Positions 40,476-50,363 of a DNA stretch of 64,000 bases are shown one piece after another. The notes beneath the pieces were generated by a model that saw only the letters and a program-made list of their open reading frames with translations, was not told the origin of the DNA and ran no database searches. The first letter of the stretch is position 1; every line of letters starts with the position of its first letter. This DNA is from Bacillus aquiflavi. GTDB taxonomy: Bacteria; Bacillota; Bacilli; Bacillales; Cytobacillaceae. The stretch is from NCBI RefSeq assembly GCF_019915265.1, contig NZ_CP082780.1:2046001-2110000 (forward strand), in the 5' to 3' direction. The position numbers and the translations under genes were made by a program.

Positions 40476-41199
40476 ATCGAGTAGAGGGGAAAGTTAAATA
40501 CTTTTCGTCCCTCTCACACCACCATACGTACGGTTCCGTATACGGCGGTTCAATTTATATTTCAGTGTGTACTTTTAAGTAGTAATCTAAGGCGAAGGGA
40601 ATGCCCCTTTGTCTTAAGCGTTTATTTGATAATGCTCGTTGAACTACTTTTGATAGTCCAATGAAGCGATAACCTTTTCGACAGTAAACTAAGCCTTTTG
40701 CTTGATTGCTTAAGATTTCTTCTAGAAGCTCCACACTCGTTTCTTCCTTTCCTTTCACGTGACGGTAAGATACTTCTCTTTTGAGTATCCTCTAAGATAT
40801 GCTCATACTTTCCTCATTAACACATTCTGAAGTATATCTTCCGTGCATTCATGGTGTAGAAACATTATAAATTGTTCAGCCCTTCATGATAAGTATCACT
40901 ACTATGGCTTCGGCTAACTTCTCACGATAAACCTTTTTTCGACCAGCTATCTTACCTCTTTTACTCGCCTGATTTACTCGATAGGATTACGCACATCTTT
41001 GGGACTTTGACTTGTTATGGAGCCTTATCCACCTATCGAGCCTTCGGATCAGATTTCTGTTCGTCAAATCAAGAATTTGATACACGCTTCCTTCAGCACT
41101 TACCTCGCGATAAGGACCTTGCGCTTCTCTAGTGGTTGGTCGATGTGTACCCCCACAGTGTGGACTTTCACCACCTAGATAGCCGCCATGCCTGGCGCA
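40476..41199 (-). mobile_element. Group II intron remnant 2 (class C type), deleted
   Basis: The 5' end TGCGCCAGGCATGG with GGTGGTGAAAGTCC, and the 3' end with the domain V segment GAACCGTACGTATGGTGGTGTGAG and the terminal CTACTCGAT, are both seen. About 720 bases, with only the last part of the intron-encoded protein left (40555-40758). It starts where intron 1 ends, so the two are head to tail. Not able to encode its own mobility. Confidence 0.8.
40555..40758 (-). pseudogene. ltrA: C-terminal fragment of a group II intron reverse transcriptase/maturase
   Basis: About 67 residues containing CRKGYRFIGLSKVVQRALSNKRLRQRG, which matches the C-terminal end of intron-encoded proteins. No reverse-transcriptase core (YADD) is present, so it is a remnant inside intron 2, directly before domain V. 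Confidence 0.7.
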
Positions 41200-41605
41200 A
41201 TCGAGTAGGAGACTAATCATTAATTGATTAGTCGACCTCTCACACCACCGTACGTACGGTTCCGTATACAACGGTTCAACCTTTTAAGTATCGATTATCA
41301 CTAATACCATTGTTAATTCAATAACCCTTGTGAGACCTCCCCAGGTAAGAGTTATAACTTTCCTCCCATGTAACCGCTGCATTTACTGTATGGAACTCGT
41401 GCAGTATCGGACTTTGTCATGTTTGGCAGACTCGTCCATTCCAAGTCAACCTTGTATACAGTTTCTGTTCGTCAGTTTAGGAGTTTGCTTCCAGCTTCCT
41501 TCAGATTCCATTTCACAATGGACACCCTTGCTTTCAGCTAACAGTTCCTACTGCCAAGCCTGTAGTGGACTTTCACCACCAAGTTATAACCCATGCCTGG
41601 CACAC
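41200..41605 (-). mobile_element. Group II intron remnant 1 (class C type), ORF-less
   Basis: Begins GTGTGCCAGGCATGGG immediately after the ypeB terminator, keeps domain I segments such as GGTGGTGAAAGTCC and ATCTGAAGGAAGCTGG, and ends with the domain V stretch GGAACCGTACGTACGGTGG and CTCCTACTCGAT. About 406 bases, so the coding domain is missing. Insertion behind a terminator stem is the known habit of class IIC introns. Confidence 0.85.
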
Positions 41606-41611
41606 TAAAAA

Positions 41612-41638
41612 AAGGAAAAGCGTGAGTCGCTTTTCCTT
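41612..41638 (-). terminator. Terminator of ypeB, target of the intron
   Basis: AAGGAAAAGCG / CGCTTTTCCTT, a perfect 11-base stem with a five-base loop and seven T on the minus strand. The intron sequence begins two bases after the T-run. Confidence 0.92.
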
Positions 41639-42986
41639 ACACAACATCTTCAAAAATCGGTTCCGCATTTTGCAGTTTCTCTATTTTTTCTTCTCCCCCA
41701 TTTTCGGCGTTAATAAAAATTCGGTACGTATCATTTCCTAACGTTCCAAGGAATTCATAACATAGCACTTCTTCATTTACTTTATTTAAAATTATAGCCT
41801 GGCTTTCTTCCATTATTTTAACGTTTGGATTGATTTTTGATCGGGCTTCTTCCAAAGAAATGGTCGGTTTGGAAACGCTCCGTGAACGATTAGACTTTAA
41901 ATAGTCTCCAGCGGAAAAGCCGATTATGTTTCCGTTATCAAGGGCAACTTTAACCTTAATTAAATCTGGGTAAATTCTTACACCATCTATATTCGTTACA
42001 AATGTGAACAGCCCTGTATGATCATATTGAGTGCTTTCAAACAGATCTAAGTCTTTATAGCCATTTTCTTTTAAAAATGAAATTGCCGTATTACTAGCAT
42101 CATTTAAACTAATTTTCGCTTCTTTTATGTCTCGATTTACGATAAACCAAATCGGATATCCGCCTTTTTTTGTAATATCCATATTCGCTTGCTGACCATT
42201 TTTTTGATTAAATATCGATACACTGTAAAATCCATAATCAGATCCATCACCATTTTCAGTGACCTCTACTTCTTCATTCCCGTCTATTTTTGCAAACTTT
42301 TTAGCAATTTGGGCAGCTTTTTCTTTATTAATTTCTTTACCTTTTAAGTTTTTAAAATTTTCATCCTTCTTTTGCGGATTTGTAAAACCCGGTCCGAAAT
42401 CTGTTTCGCTATATCCTTCTACTGTTTTCTCTACAGTTTTAAATCCATCAATTATCGTGTTGTCAGCTGACTCTTTTCCTGACGCAAGAGCCATTTCTAC
42501 ATCCATCCAGCGAAGGTTGTTTTTTAATACTAAGTGCTGAACTTGTCTTAATTCATTTTGAATGTCACTTGCTTGTTGATAAAGCTGTTGCAATGCTGTT
42601 GTTTCTTTTTGAGATAACGGTTCTTTATCTAAATCCCTAACGGCTGTTTGATAACTAAAGTCACCAATTTTCGTCAAAAATTCTTCTGTTTTATTAAATG
42701 GTAAAAGTGTTAACGGCAACTGTCCGACATTATTATGGGCTTCTGATGTGATCCGCCATACTTCTGCCAATTCAGGTGAGAGGGACTCTCTAGAATTCAT
42801 TGCCAACGTAGTACCGATTTTGTCATGTAAAAGATCAATTTGATAAGTTAAGTCATGAAACGCTCGTTGGTAATTATTTTCCGCATTGATAAGGATCGCA
42901 TTTTTTTCACGATGTTCTTGATAACCCCAAAATGCTGTACCAGCTATTCCTACTGTTAATAATGCAATAATGATGCCTCTAATCAA
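41637..42986 (-). CDS. ypeB: Germination protein YpeB
   Basis: Inner-spore-membrane-associated protein needed to place and control SleB. One N-terminal helix (IRGIIIALLTVGIAGTAFWGY), a helical region, then repeated PepSY domains in the C-terminal half. 449 residues, complete, with a TTG start behind GGGGTGAG right after the sleB frame. Intact although its partner sleB is interrupted. Confidence 0.94.
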   Translation of the reverse strand: MIRGIIIALLTVGIAGTAFWGYQEHREKNAILINAENNYQRAFHDLTYQIDLLHDKIGTTLAMNSRESLSPELAEVWRITSEAHNNVGQLPLTLLPFNKTEEFLTKIGDFSYQTAVRDLDKEPLSQKETTALQQLYQQASDIQNELRQVQHLVLKNNLRWMDVEMALASGKESADNTIIDGFKTVEKTVEGYSETDFGPGFTNPQKKDENFKNLKGKEINKEKAAQIAKKFAKIDGNEEVEVTENGDGSDYGFYSVSIFNQKNGQQANMDITKKGGYPIWFIVNRDIKEAKISLNDASNTAISFLKENGYKDLDLFESTQYDHTGLFTFVTNIDGVRIYPDLIKVKVALDNGNIIGFSAGDYLKSNRSRSVSKPTISLEEARSKINPNVKIMEESQAIILNKVNEEVLCYEFLGTLGNDTYRIFINAENGGEEKIEKLQNAEPIFEDVV

Positions 42987-43001
42987 TATGAACTCACCCC
43001 T

Positions 43002-43895
43002 TTACTTACAAAAAATATGTTTACCGATTTTTTTAATTTGCGGTCTTGTCCAAATCCACGGACTAGTTGCTGTATCAGGATTAAAATAATACAATGCATA
43101 CCCTGTTGGATCCCAGCCATTAATTGCATCAAGTACAGCTTTTTGTGATGTTTCATTAGGTGTTAGCCAAATTTGTCCATCCGCGACTGCAGTAAATGCA
43201 CCTGGTTAAAAAATAACACCTGACACGGTATTAGGAAATGTCGAGCTGTTAAGTCGATTTAAAATAACAGCAGCTACTGCAACTTGTCCTACATACGGCT
43301 CACCGCGGGCTTCACCATGTACAGCATTCGCCAACAACCGTAAGTCATTTTGAGAAAAACCATTCGGTGTATTCGTTGCAGTTGGTTTCGGTGTTGTTGG
43401 TGCCGTTTGTGGCTTGGCACCGCCTCCTTCTTTACCAGCACTTGGTTTTCTTTCTGTTGTAGGTTTTTTACTTGGTTCAGTCTTTTGAGGCCCTGTCTGT
43501 TTTTGTAAATTCACTCCACCGTAATGCGTGAATTTTTTTCCTTTATTAATTTGATTGTGTACATAACTTTTGTTATACTTTGAAGCATTTTTTAGTTTTT
43601 CTTTCGTTTCATGGCCTGCTAACCCATCAATTGGTAAGCCAAATTCATATTGGAAGTTTCGTAATGCCCAATATGTTCCCCAACCAAAGACACCGTCAAT
43701 ATTCCCATTGTAAAATCCAAGATATTGTAGACGTGCTTGTAATTCAATCACATCCTCCCCAACAGCTCCTTGCTGAATCACTTGGTTTGTAAAAGCATTT
43801 ACTCTATGAGCGTGATCATCACTGTTTAATGGAATGATTACAATACATAAGGAGATTATAACGGCTAACTTTAACCAATGTTTTTTAAGTTTCAT
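43002..43895 (-). pseudogene. sleB: Spore cortex-lytic enzyme SleB, interrupted by an in-frame stop
   Basis: Lytic transglycosylase that degrades cortex peptidoglycan at germination. It has a signal peptide (about 1-30), a peptidoglycan-binding domain (about 35-95, LQARLQYLGFYNGNIDGVFG), a proline/threonine-rich linker, and a hydrolase_2 domain starting LRLLANAVHGEARGEP. A TAA at 43206-43208 cuts the frame after SGVIF; the same frame then continues PGAFTAVADGQIWLTP and DPTGYALYYF to a proper stop at 43002. CAA to TAA explains it. Without the last ~68 residues it is probably inactive. Confidence 0.9.
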
Positions 43896-44012
43896 TTTAG
43901 TAACCCCCATCTTGTAAATCTTTGTTTCATTTAAACCTATTTTTTGTAGAGAATAGGTTTTTATACAATCATATTTCAAGTTGAGAAAATTTAAGAAAAA
44001 TGAACAGAAAAA

Positions 44013-44043
44013 AACCCTTCATTTAAATTTAAATGAAGAGCTT
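44013..44043 (-). terminator. Terminator of prsW
   Basis: CTCTTCATTTAAATT / AATTTAAATGAAG(G) palindrome followed by a run of T on the minus strand, overlapping the last codons of the gene. Confidence 0.75.
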
Positions 44044-44045
44044 TT

Positions 44046-44717
44046 TTACAGATCGTATTGATTTTGAAAATGTTCCGAGCTTAAAGTCCGCGCCTTTTTT
44101 ACCTTTCTCAATCCCATCCACCATAAAAAAATCATAAAAGGTACCATATATACTAACCAGTTTTTTTGCGTTAATAAAATATAATCGTACATTCCATGAA
44201 ATAGAAATGGGATTATAAATGAATATGTAAGCCACTTACGTTTTAATGAGGGGGAAAATTTTCCTTTACCTAAATAATATCCCATGATCACACCAAATAA
44301 TGCATGGCTAGAAACTGGCAATAACGCCCGTCCAATTGCATGTTCTAATCCATGTGCTATTAAATAAAGAATATTTTCCACTGTTGCAAATCCCAATGAT
44401 ACAGATGCCCCGTAAACAATCCCGTCATATGGTTCATCAAATGAAACATGGTGATAAATTGTATAAATTAATATAAACCATTTAAAAAATTCCTCTAATA
44501 AACTTGAAGACAAAAATGCATCAACAAAGCTAATATAAGTATATCCTTCAACTTCAAGTACATATTGAATGAACATGATCGGAAAAACGAGCAAAGCTCC
44601 AAATAAAAAGGTTTTAAATACCATTAAAACTGGTTCAGAATCGTACTCATCTTTTAAATAAAAATAACTTAATAATGCTAGACCAGGAGCAATCCCTGCA
44701 GATAAAATAACTAGCAT
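44046..44717 (-). CDS. prsW: Intramembrane protease PrsW
   Basis: Site-1 protease for the anti-sigma factor RsiW in B. subtilis. 223 residues with six to seven helices. EEFFKW carries the catalytic-type glutamates, and [23 protein letters not shown] follow. The start [19 protein letters not shown] is after GGAAAGAGG. Same place as in B. subtilis (ypdC). Confidence 0.93.
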   Translation of the reverse strand: MLVILSAGIAPGLALLSYFYLKDEYDSEPVLMVFKTFLFGALLVFPIMFIQYVLEVEGYTYISFVDAFLSSSLLEEFFKWFILIYTIYHHVSFDEPYDGIVYGASVSLGFATVENILYLIAHGLEHAIGRALLPVSSHALFGVIMGYYLGKGKFSPSLKRKWLTYSFIIPFLFHGMYDYILLTQKNWLVYMVPFMIFLWWMGLRKVKKARTLSSEHFQNQYDL

Positions 44718-44808
44718 GAGCGTTCCTCTTTCCAAGCTGTTTCCTTAATCGTATCATGTATTTAGTAGAAAGAAAACGAATAATTATTTTAAAATTTTGG
44801 GGGATTTC

Positions 44809-45786
44809 ATGATGAAAAAAAACATACTTGTTATTCATACAGGCGGAACGATTTCAATGAAAGAGGATGTTATGACTGGTGCTGTTAAACTAGATCAAAA
44901 AAATCCATTAATAGAACAATCAGCTCTTCTTTCAAAGTTTGCTCATCTCGTAATTGAAGAACCTTTTAATCTTCCTTCACCTCATATTACGTTAAATGAA
45001 ATGCTAGAACTTAAAAATATGATTGAAGAATATATAGAAATACAAAAGATAGATGGAGTCGTGATTACTCATGGAACTGATACTTTAGAAGAAACTGCTT
45101 ACTTCCTTGATTTAACAGTTAAAACAAACATACCAATTATCGTGACAGGTGCGATGCGTTCTAGTAATGAAGTTGGTTCTGATGGACTATATAATTTAAT
45201 TTGTGCTCTCCGTGTCGCTGAAAACGATGCCTCTAAAAACAAAGGGGTGTTGGTCGTTCTTAATGACGAAATACATACAGCTAAAAACGTGACGAAGACT
45301 CATACAAGCAATGTATCAACATTCCAAAGTCCTCAATATGGACCAATCGGTATTATAACGAAACGCGGTGTTTTCTTTCACCACGAACCAACAAAAAAGG
45401 AATATTATCAATTAAACGATGTATCAAAAAAAGTTGCCTTAATAAAAGCACATGCCGGTATGGATTCGACTCTTTTGTACGCAATTAGAGATTTGCAATA
45501 TGACGGAGCAGTGATTGAAGCTTTTGGTCAAGGTAACCTTCCTCCCGCAGCTTTGGATGGGATCAATGCTTTACTGTCGAAAGGAATTCCAATTGTCCTC
45601 GTCTCCCGCTGCTTCAACGGAATCGCACAAGATGTTTATGGGTATAACGGAGGAGGTAAGCAGCTAAAAGACTTAGGTGTTATTTTTTCAAACGGATTAA
45701 ACGGACAAAAAGCTAGAATCAAGCTACTCGTTACTTTAACACATACTACTGATGTTAAAAGGCTGCGGAGTATGTTTCAAATTTAA
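44809..45786 (+). CDS. ansA: L-asparaginase
   Basis: Type I asparaginase, hydrolysing asparagine to aspartate and ammonia in the cytoplasm. The N-terminal nucleophile site is HTGGTISM and the second catalytic motif is THGTDTLEETAYFLD. About 325 residues with two ATG codons behind GGGGGA. Divergent from prsW and followed by a terminator. Not linked to ansB here. Confidence 0.93.
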   Translation: MMKKNILVIHTGGTISMKEDVMTGAVKLDQKNPLIEQSALLSKFAHLVIEEPFNLPSPHITLNEMLELKNMIEEYIEIQKIDGVVITHGTDTLEETAYFLDLTVKTNIPIIVTGAMRSSNEVGSDGLYNLICALRVAENDASKNKGVLVVLNDEIHTAKNVTKTHTSNVSTFQSPQYGPIGIITKRGVFFHHEPTKKEYYQLNDVSKKVALIKAHAGMDSTLLYAIRDLQYDGAVIEAFGQGNLPPAALDGINALLSKGIPIVLVSRCFNGIAQDVYGYNGGGKQLKDLGVIFSNGLNGQKARIKLLVTLTHTTDVKRLRSMFQI

Positions 45787-45810
45787 AAAACGATCCTTTT
45801 GGATCGTTTT
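45787..45810 (+). terminator. Terminator of ansA
   Basis: AAAACGATCC / GGATCGTTTT stem with a four-base loop, one codon past the stop. Confidence 0.85.
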
Positions 45811-45837
45811 AACATTTGAAGCTGTCTCCTTTAAAGA

Positions 45838-45932
45838 CAAGCTGTAAACGCTCGCTAGACGGGCCCAAAGCACATTAGCTTACAAAATGAAGTGCAAGAG
45901 AACGATGAATGCGAGCGTTACGCAGCAGTCTA
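45838..45932. repeat. Dispersed repeat family 1, diverged copy D
   Basis: On the minus strand it reads TTAGACTGCTGCGTAACGC, then GCATTCATCGTTCTCTTGCACTTC and GTAAGCTAATG, matching the order of segments in the 11828 copy. About 95 bases, with the far end altered. Confidence 0.65.
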
Positions 45933-45962
45933 ATTATGGATCGTACTTTCTAAAGCGATCAT

Positions 45963-46928
45963 TTAAGCCCTATTTTTAATTGCTTGTGCAATTTGTTCTC
46001 CATGAAATCTTCCATTTTCAATAAAAATTTCATTTGCATTATTCCCAGCAGCAATTACACCCGCAATGAATATCCCTTCTATATTTGATTCCATCGTTTC
46101 AGGATGATAAATTGGCCGGCCTGTTGCTTCATCAATTTGAATACCCATTTTTTTTAAAAATTGATGATTTGGATGATATCCAGTCATGGCAAATACAAAA
46201 TCATTAGCAATTTCTTTTTTTGCTCCGTCTTTTTCATAGACTACTTTATCTTCAGTTATTTCTTTTACATGTGCATTAAATTCCATCTTAATCATATTAT
46301 TTCGAACGAGTGACTCAAATTCGGGAAGAATCCATGGTTTAATACTTGAGGAGTATTCGCTTCCCCTATACAAAACTGTCACCCGGGCTCCAGCTTTCAC
46401 TAACTCTAACGATGCATCAACACTTGAATTTTTCCCGCCAATTACCGCTACATCTTTATCAAAATATGGATGTGCTTCTTTAAAGTAATGCGATACTTTA
46501 GGTAAATCTTCTCCTTTTATCTTTAAATAATTTGGATGGTCGTAATAGCCTGTTGCTATAATAACATAACAAGCTTCGTACTCATTTTTATTTGTTAAAA
46601 CTGAAATTTTTTCACGGTCGATTTTTTTTACTGCGGCAACCTTCTCAAATGAATGAATCCTTAATTGTTTCCGTCTAACTACCTCACGATAGTATACTAA
46701 TGCTTCATTTCGTTTTGGCTTGTAGTTTTGTGTAATAAAAGGCACTTCACCAATTTCTAATTTTTCGCTCGTACTAAAAAATGTTTGATGGGTAGGATAA
46801 TGATAAATAGCGTTAACTACATTTCCTTTTTCAATAACTAAAGGATTCATTCCAATCTCTTTTAATGATATAGCTGCAGCAAGCCCGCACGGACCCCCGC
46901 CAACAATAATCACATCTTCACGTTGCAT
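45963..46928 (-). CDS. bdr: Bacillithiol disulfide reductase Bdr (YpdA)
   Basis: FAD/NADPH enzyme that reduces oxidised bacillithiol. The N-terminal FAD motif is GGGPCGLAAAISL, the NADPH motif is GGKNSSVDASLELVKAGA, and FIAGVIAAGNNANEIFIENGR lies at the end. About 321 residues from MQREDVI behind GGAGTGAAG. Together with bshA and bshB1 it covers bacillithiol synthesis and recycling within this window. ypdA is the older name. Confidence 0.92.
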   Translation of the reverse strand: MQREDVIIVGGGPCGLAAAISLKEIGMNPLVIEKGNVVNAIYHYPTHQTFFSTSEKLEIGEVPFITQNYKPKRNEALVYYREVVRRKQLRIHSFEKVAAVKKIDREKISVLTNKNEYEACYVIIATGYYDHPNYLKIKGEDLPKVSHYFKEAHPYFDKDVAVIGGKNSSVDASLELVKAGARVTVLYRGSEYSSSIKPWILPEFESLVRNNMIKMEFNAHVKEITEDKVVYEKDGAKKEIANDFVFAMTGYHPNHQFLKKMGIQIDEATGRPIYHPETMESNIEGIFIAGVIAAGNNANEIFIENGRFHGEQIAQAIKNRA

Positions 46929-47399
46929 TCTCTTCACTCCTCATTATGTAAACCGTTCATATAAAGTGAAACCTTAAAAGGGAGAGTTTTTTTAAACGAT
47001 CCGGTCTTTTTATAGGGATTATTAGTATCACAATAAAATAGTAAGAGTTAAATGATTAATATTCCAATTAAAAACAGATAATCCCTTCGGACACTTATTT
47101 TGTGAACTACTCGCCGCTTATCAATTTTCACCAGTTGTTTCTTGTTCTTTTAGCTTGTACTCTAAAAAAGTAATGAACATACCCCAACCATTAAGATGAA
47201 TTTTTCCAAATTAAAAATAGGAAAATAGCAGTACTGTATAATTGCAAAAAAGAAATCTGATAAAAGTCCGATATGTTCGATATACTAAATAAAATCTCCC
47301 ATCATTAATGATAGGAGATTTTTCACTTTACTTCAATAAAGAAACTTGGTACTTTTAAATAAGAAATGTGAGAAACGCTTTGCCAACCGCTTTTTTAGT
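46929..47399. other. Intergenic region upstream of bdr
   Basis: About 470 bases without a convincing gene. A palindrome (AAATCTCC ... GGAGATTT) at about 47289-47317 could end transcription from either side. Confidence 0.4.
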
Positions 47400-48029
47400 A
47401 CAGTCGGCTTCGCTTTTATTTTTTCTAGCTACGCCTCCTAGACGCTCAAGACGCTTCGCTTCTTCTGTCGAAGTCTTTTGGGACTTCTCTGTCTGAAGCT
47501 CCAGCGCTGGACGCGTCTATACAGTCGGCTTCGCTTTTATTTTTTTTTTCTAGCTACGCCTCCTAGACGCTCAAGACGCTTCGCTTCTTCTGTCGAAGTC
47601 TTTTGAGACTTCTCTGTCTGAAGCTCCAGCGCTGGACGCGTCTATACAGTCGGCTTCGCTTTTATTTTTTCTAGCTACGCCTCCTAGACACTCAAGACGC
47701 TTCGCTTCTTCTGTCGAAGTCTTTTGGGACTTCTCTGTCTGAAGCTCCAGCGCTGGACGCGTCTATACAGTCGGCTTCGCTTTTATTTTTTCTAGCTACG
47801 CCTCCTAGACGCTCAAGACGCTTCGCTTCTTCTGTCGAAGTCTTTTGGGACTTCTCTGTCTGAAGCTCCAGCGCTGGACGCGTCTATACAGTCGGCTTCG
47901 CTTTTATTTTTTCTAGCTACGCCTCCTAGACGCTCAAGACGCTTCGCTTCTTCTGTCGAAGTCTTTTGGGACTTCTCTGTCTGAAGCTCCAGCGCTGGAC
48001 GCGTCTATACAGTCGGCTTCGCTTTTATT
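47400..48029. repeat. Tandem array of five 121-bp units plus a partial
   Basis: Units begin with ACAGTCGGCTTCGCTTTTA at 47400, 47521, 47646, 47767, 47888 and (partial) 48009. The period is 121 bases, 125 in the second because of extra T. Each unit holds several short palindromes: GAAGTC...GACTTC, CTTCG...CGAAG, CCAGCGCTGG and GACGCGTC. More GC-rich than its surroundings. 121 is not a multiple of three and no frame runs through. It starts two bases past gudB. Confidence 0.97.
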
Positions 48030-48030
48030 T

Positions 48031-49308
48031 TTATATCCAGCCTCTGAAGCGTGATGCTTCTGCCATTTTTCGCACGCCTACCATGTAGGCAGCTAAGCGC
48101 ATATCAACTTTGCGTGTGTGGGCTGTATTATATATATTTTCAAATGAACTAACCATTACTTTTTCAAGCTTCTCTTCAATTTCTTCTTCCGACCAGTAAT
48201 AGCCTTGATTGTTTTGCACCCATTCAAAGTAAGAAACAGTAACACCGCCAGCAGAAGCAAGGACATCTGGAACTAATAAAATGCCGCGTTCTGTTAAAAT
48301 TTGTGTTGCTTCTAAAGTTGTTGGTCCATTTGCTGCTTCAACGACAATTTTTGCTCGAATATTATGAGCATTTTCTTCGGTAATTTGATTTTCAATTGCG
48401 GCCGGGACCAGAATATCACATTCTAATTCAAGAAGTTCTTTATTTGTAATTGTATTGTTAAATAATTTTGTGATTGTACCAAAACTATCTCGTCGATCTA
48501 ATAAATAATCAATATCTAGTCCTTTTGGATCACAAAAAGCACCATATGCATCTGAAATACCAATAATTGTTGCACCAGCGTCATGCATGAACTTAGATAA
48601 AAAGCTACCTGCATTTCCGAATCCTTGTACAATAACACGAGCACCTTCCATATTAATGCCTCGCTTTTTCGCAGCTTCGCGAATACAGATTGTCACTCCT
48701 TTAGCAGTCGCAGATTCACGACCATGTGAGCCACCAAGTACAAGTGGTTTACCAGTTATAAATCCAGGAGAGTTAAATTCATCTATTCGACTATATTCAT
48801 CCATCATCCACGCCATTATTTGTGAATTAGTAAAGACGTCGGGAGCAGGGATATCTTTCGTAGGACCTACGATTTGACTAATTGCTCGAACGTATCCGCG
48901 GCTTAGTCGCTCTAGTTCACGGAAGGACATTCCACGTGGATCGCAAATAATTCCACCTTTTCCCCCTCCGTATGGGAGATCAACGATGCCACATTTTAAA
49001 CTCATCCATATCGAAAGGGCTTTTACTTCTTTTTCCGTTACATTAGGGTGAAAACGGATTCCCCCTTTTGTAGGACCTACTGCATCATTATGTTGAGCCC
49101 TATAGCCAGTAAAAACTTTTACAGTGCCATCATCCATTCGCACTGGAATTTTAACTGTCATCATTCTGATTGGCTCTTTTAATAATTCAAAAACTTCTTC
49201 AGGATAGCCAAGTTTATCTAAAGCTTTGTGAATAACTGTTTGAGTAGATTTTAAAATATCATGCTTATCCTCAAGATTTGTTCCTTCAGTGCCTTTGTCG
49301 GCCACCAT
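48031..49308 (-). CDS. gudB: NAD-specific glutamate dehydrogenase GudB
   Basis: Catabolic glutamate dehydrogenase. PYGGGKGGI is the substrate-lysine motif, [19 protein letters not shown] and [18 protein letters not shown] (NAD site) follow, ending EASRFRGWI. About 425 residues from an ATG behind AGGAGGG. The nine-base duplication that inactivates GudB in B. subtilis 168 (VKAVKA) is absent: [10 protein letters not shown] is read, so it should be active. Confidence 0.95.
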   Translation of the reverse strand: MVADKGTEGTNLEDKHDILKSTQTVIHKALDKLGYPEEVFELLKEPIRMMTVKIPVRMDDGTVKVFTGYRAQHNDAVGPTKGGIRFHPNVTEKEVKALSIWMSLKCGIVDLPYGGGKGGIICDPRGMSFRELERLSRGYVRAISQIVGPTKDIPAPDVFTNSQIMAWMMDEYSRIDEFNSPGFITGKPLVLGGSHGRESATAKGVTICIREAAKKRGINMEGARVIVQGFGNAGSFLSKFMHDAGATIIGISDAYGAFCDPKGLDIDYLLDRRDSFGTITKLFNNTITNKELLELECDILVPAAIENQITEENAHNIRAKIVVEAANGPTTLEATQILTERGILLVPDVLASAGGVTVSYFEWVQNNQGYYWSEEEIEEKLEKVMVSSFENIYNTAHTRKVDMRLAAYMVGVRKMAEASRFRGWI

Positions 49309-49510
49309 TTGTAACCCTCCTAAACAATCGCTTTTACGTTTGTTGTCCGCTTTCATGACATAGTATACACTTTCGGTAAATTTATTCAAGGAGTATAATG
49401 ACCTTTTCTACATTTTATGGTTTTCTTCTGAAAACGCTTTTATATCACATTAAAAAGACAGAATAAATTGTAATTTTAATCCACCTTTCTAAAATTTTAT
49501 TCAAATAAAA

Positions 49511-49533
49511 TAAGGACTCTATATTGAGTCCTT
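49511..49533 (-). terminator. Terminator of mecB
   Basis: AAGGACTCA / TGAGTCCTT stem overlapping the final codons, then TTTTATTTG on the minus strand. Confidence 0.75.
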
Positions 49534-50106
49534 AATATAATGTACAAGTGTTTGGATTGTTTTATTTGTTATAATTTCCTTTCCATACTCCTTCATACGG
49601 TGAATGCTAATAATGGAAGGATCGCCATACTCGGCAAGCAACGAGATCGTTTTTTCAAGATCATTGATTGTATGATTGTCAAAATAAAGATAAAAGCGTC
49701 CGTTCAGGGAAAATAAAGTGCCTCCTATTATATTTAAAGGAAATAATCTGTGTGCTAACTGAATGAGATGTTCTATGCTCTCGAACTCAAATAGAATATC
49801 ATCATTTCCTTCAACAGTGACTTCCATATCAATAAATCCATCAAGAAGCTCTTTTTCATCGTTCACTTCCTGTAAAGTAACGATCATAATCATGCCCTGT
49901 GCTTGTAACGAAAATATCTCAACGGTAATCGATCCTTGAAAGTCAATTCCCAATTCTTTACTTGCTTCTTCAAGCATTTCATGAAATAGTTGACGCCACT
50001 TAAGAGAGTCTTTCCATATATCTTCCTTCGATAACCCTCGTTCCGACAAATCATCCGACGTAAGAAATATTTTAATTTTATTATTCATTAATCGTTCTAA
50101 CCGCAT
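49519..50106 (-). CDS. mecB: Adaptor protein MecB / YpbH
   Basis: MecA-family adaptor that targets proteins to ClpC. MRLERLMNNKIKIFLTSDDLSERGLSKEDIW is diagnostic at the N-terminus, and the C-terminal domain has the alternating strands of the ClpC-binding part. 195 residues from an ATG behind AGGAGG. Next to gudB as in B. subtilis. Confidence 0.88.
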   Translation of the reverse strand: MRLERLMNNKIKIFLTSDDLSERGLSKEDIWKDSLKWRQLFHEMLEEASKELGIDFQGSITVEIFSLQAQGMIMIVTLQEVNDEKELLDGFIDMEVTVEGNDDILFEFESIEHLIQLAHRLFPLNIIGGTLFSLNGRFYLYFDNHTINDLEKTISLLAEYGDPSIISIHRMKEYGKEIITNKTIQTLVHYIKDSI

Positions 50107-50363
50107 GATTACGCCTCCTGCCGTGAACAAAGCTGTTAACTTATTTTATGTTAAAGAGACCAATTGGTGATTTGTCTAAGGATGATTGATTAAATTGCCA
50201 TACTGTTCGTATTCACTCATATGTAATAAAGCTTTTTACAAAAAACTAAGCTTCTTCATTATTAATTTCAACAGCTAGATGATTATTTATTTCCTTCTAA
50301 AAAAGACATGAATTAAAATCTAGATCATAAAATAGTAATAACGCTTTTTTAAGGAGGGCAACT

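Noticed and set aside
40987-41271. Open frame across the intron junction
   Set aside because: It runs over domain V/VI of intron 1 and domain I of intron 2, so it is structural RNA sequence, not a protein gene.
47160-47220. Short minus-strand peptide MFITFLEYKLKEQETTGEN
   Set aside because: Only 19 codons, and I found no support beyond an ATG.
47400-48029. CRISPR array interpretation of the tandem repeats
   Set aside because: Units are 121 bases with no unique spacers and no cas genes nearby; it is a simple tandem repeat.
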